Assembly (NCBI GenBank): GCA_964608185.1
Contig: CAZSMR010000021.1
Location: 1 to 22,418, forward strand
From: Porticoccus sp964608185
GTDB lineage: Bacteria > Pseudomonadota > Gammaproteobacteria > Pseudomonadales > Porticoccaceae
DNA length: 22,418 nucleotides
Direction: 5' to 3'
Under the pieces are notes generated by a model. It made no database searches, was not told where the DNA came from, and worked only from the letters and a program-made list of their open reading frames with translations. A program made the translations under genes and the position numbers. Within the stretch, counting starts at the first letter, position 1; each line of letters begins with the position of its first letter. This document shows positions 22,195 to 22,418 of the stretch, piece by piece.

Positions 22195-22418
22195 GAGTTG
22201 GCTGGGCAGCCGCCGCTGTTTCTTCTCGATATCTCCCTAGGTGATGTCGGGTTACCAGGGGAGGAAAGTCCGGGCTCCATAGGGCAGAGTGCCAGGTAAT
22301 TCCTGGGAGGCGTGAGTCTACGGAAAGTGCAACAGAGAAGATACCGCCGATGGTCAATTTTTTGATACAGGTAAGGGTGAAATGGTGAGGTAAGAGCTCA
22401 CCGCGCAACTGGCAACAG
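22195..22418 (+). ncRNA. rnpB: RNase P RNA (M1 RNA), 5' part, cut by window edge
   Basis: This is the catalytic RNA of ribonuclease P, which trims the 5' leaders of pre-tRNAs. The highly conserved core GAGGAAAGTCCGGGCTCC begins at 22261 and runs on into ATAGGGCAGAGTGCCAGGTAA, very close to E. coli M1 RNA. Also seen are the segments AGTGCAACAGAGA, CCGCCGATGG, CAGGTAAGGGTGAAA and GGTAAGAGCTCACCGCGC, in the order of the bacterial type A structure. The 5' end is placed at about 22195 (GAGTTGGCTGGGCAGCCGCC) by likeness to E. coli. The 3' part, including the P1 partner strand, lies outside the window. Confidence 0.95.

Noticed and set aside
22181..22408. Minus-strand open frame of 75 codons at the right edge
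   Set aside because: It lies opposite the RNase P RNA gene, whose conserved core explains the sequence.
1..22418. CRISPR arrays, tRNA genes, insertion sequences, toxin-antitoxin or phage genes
   Set aside because: No regularly spaced repeats, cloverleaf sequences, transposase or integrase motifs, or small two-gene modules were seen; nearly all sequence is accounted for by conserved core genes.

Overview
The window is an AT-rich stretch of a gammaproteobacterial chromosome. It is densely packed with conserved housekeeping genes and has no visible phage, transposon, CRISPR, tRNA or antibiotic-resistance content. The gene order (rpoN-lptBAC-kdsCD / mlaC-ibaG-murA-hisGDC / algW(degS) / zapG / zapE / rplM-rpsI / petA-petBC / sspAB / dolP-diaA / rsmI / rnpB) follows, from general knowledge, the arrangement of Pseudomonas and relatives, with parts shared with E. 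coli (zapE-rplM-rpsI-sspA-sspB, zapG-degS). The low G+C, short intergenic gaps and missing genes at conserved positions suggest a compact-genome, probably free-living aquatic relative of the Pseudomonadales/Cellvibrionales. That placement is inference, and the species cannot be named from the sequence alone.

Layout: bases 1-4883 (minus strand) hold a lipopolysaccharide block read as caxA, kdsD, kdsC, lptC, lptA, lptB and the start of rpoN, covering Kdo synthesis and LPS export to the outer membrane. Bases 5059-10408 (plus) hold mlaC, ibaG, murA, hisG, hisD and hisC: retrograde phospholipid transport, peptidoglycan precursor synthesis and histidine synthesis. Bases 10413-12079 (minus) hold the periplasmic protease algW/degS and the envelope/division protein zapG. 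Bases 12286-19712 (plus) hold zapE, the ribosomal pair rplM-rpsI, the cytochrome bc1 genes petA and a fused petB-petC, the stringent-response pair sspA-sspB, and a thiolase. A 15-bp-stem bidirectional terminator separates this from the minus-strand pair diaA-dolP (20933-19756). rsmI (plus) follows after a 326-bp gap, and the window ends inside the RNase P RNA gene rnpB.

The most notable departures from the usual arrangement are: (1) cytochrome b and cytochrome c1 are one 675-residue reading frame; (2) mlaC stands without mlaF, mlaE, mlaD or mlaB; (3) lpoA and yraN are absent between rsmI and diaA, where a gap holds a paired TAGCGCTA palindrome motif; (4) an acetyl-CoA acetyltransferase gene sits directly behind sspB; (5) the SIS protein at the diaA position lacks some residues typical of the family. 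I see no convincing new defence, mobile or biosynthetic system; the value of the window lies in these deletions, the fusion and a few unexplained intergenic structures.
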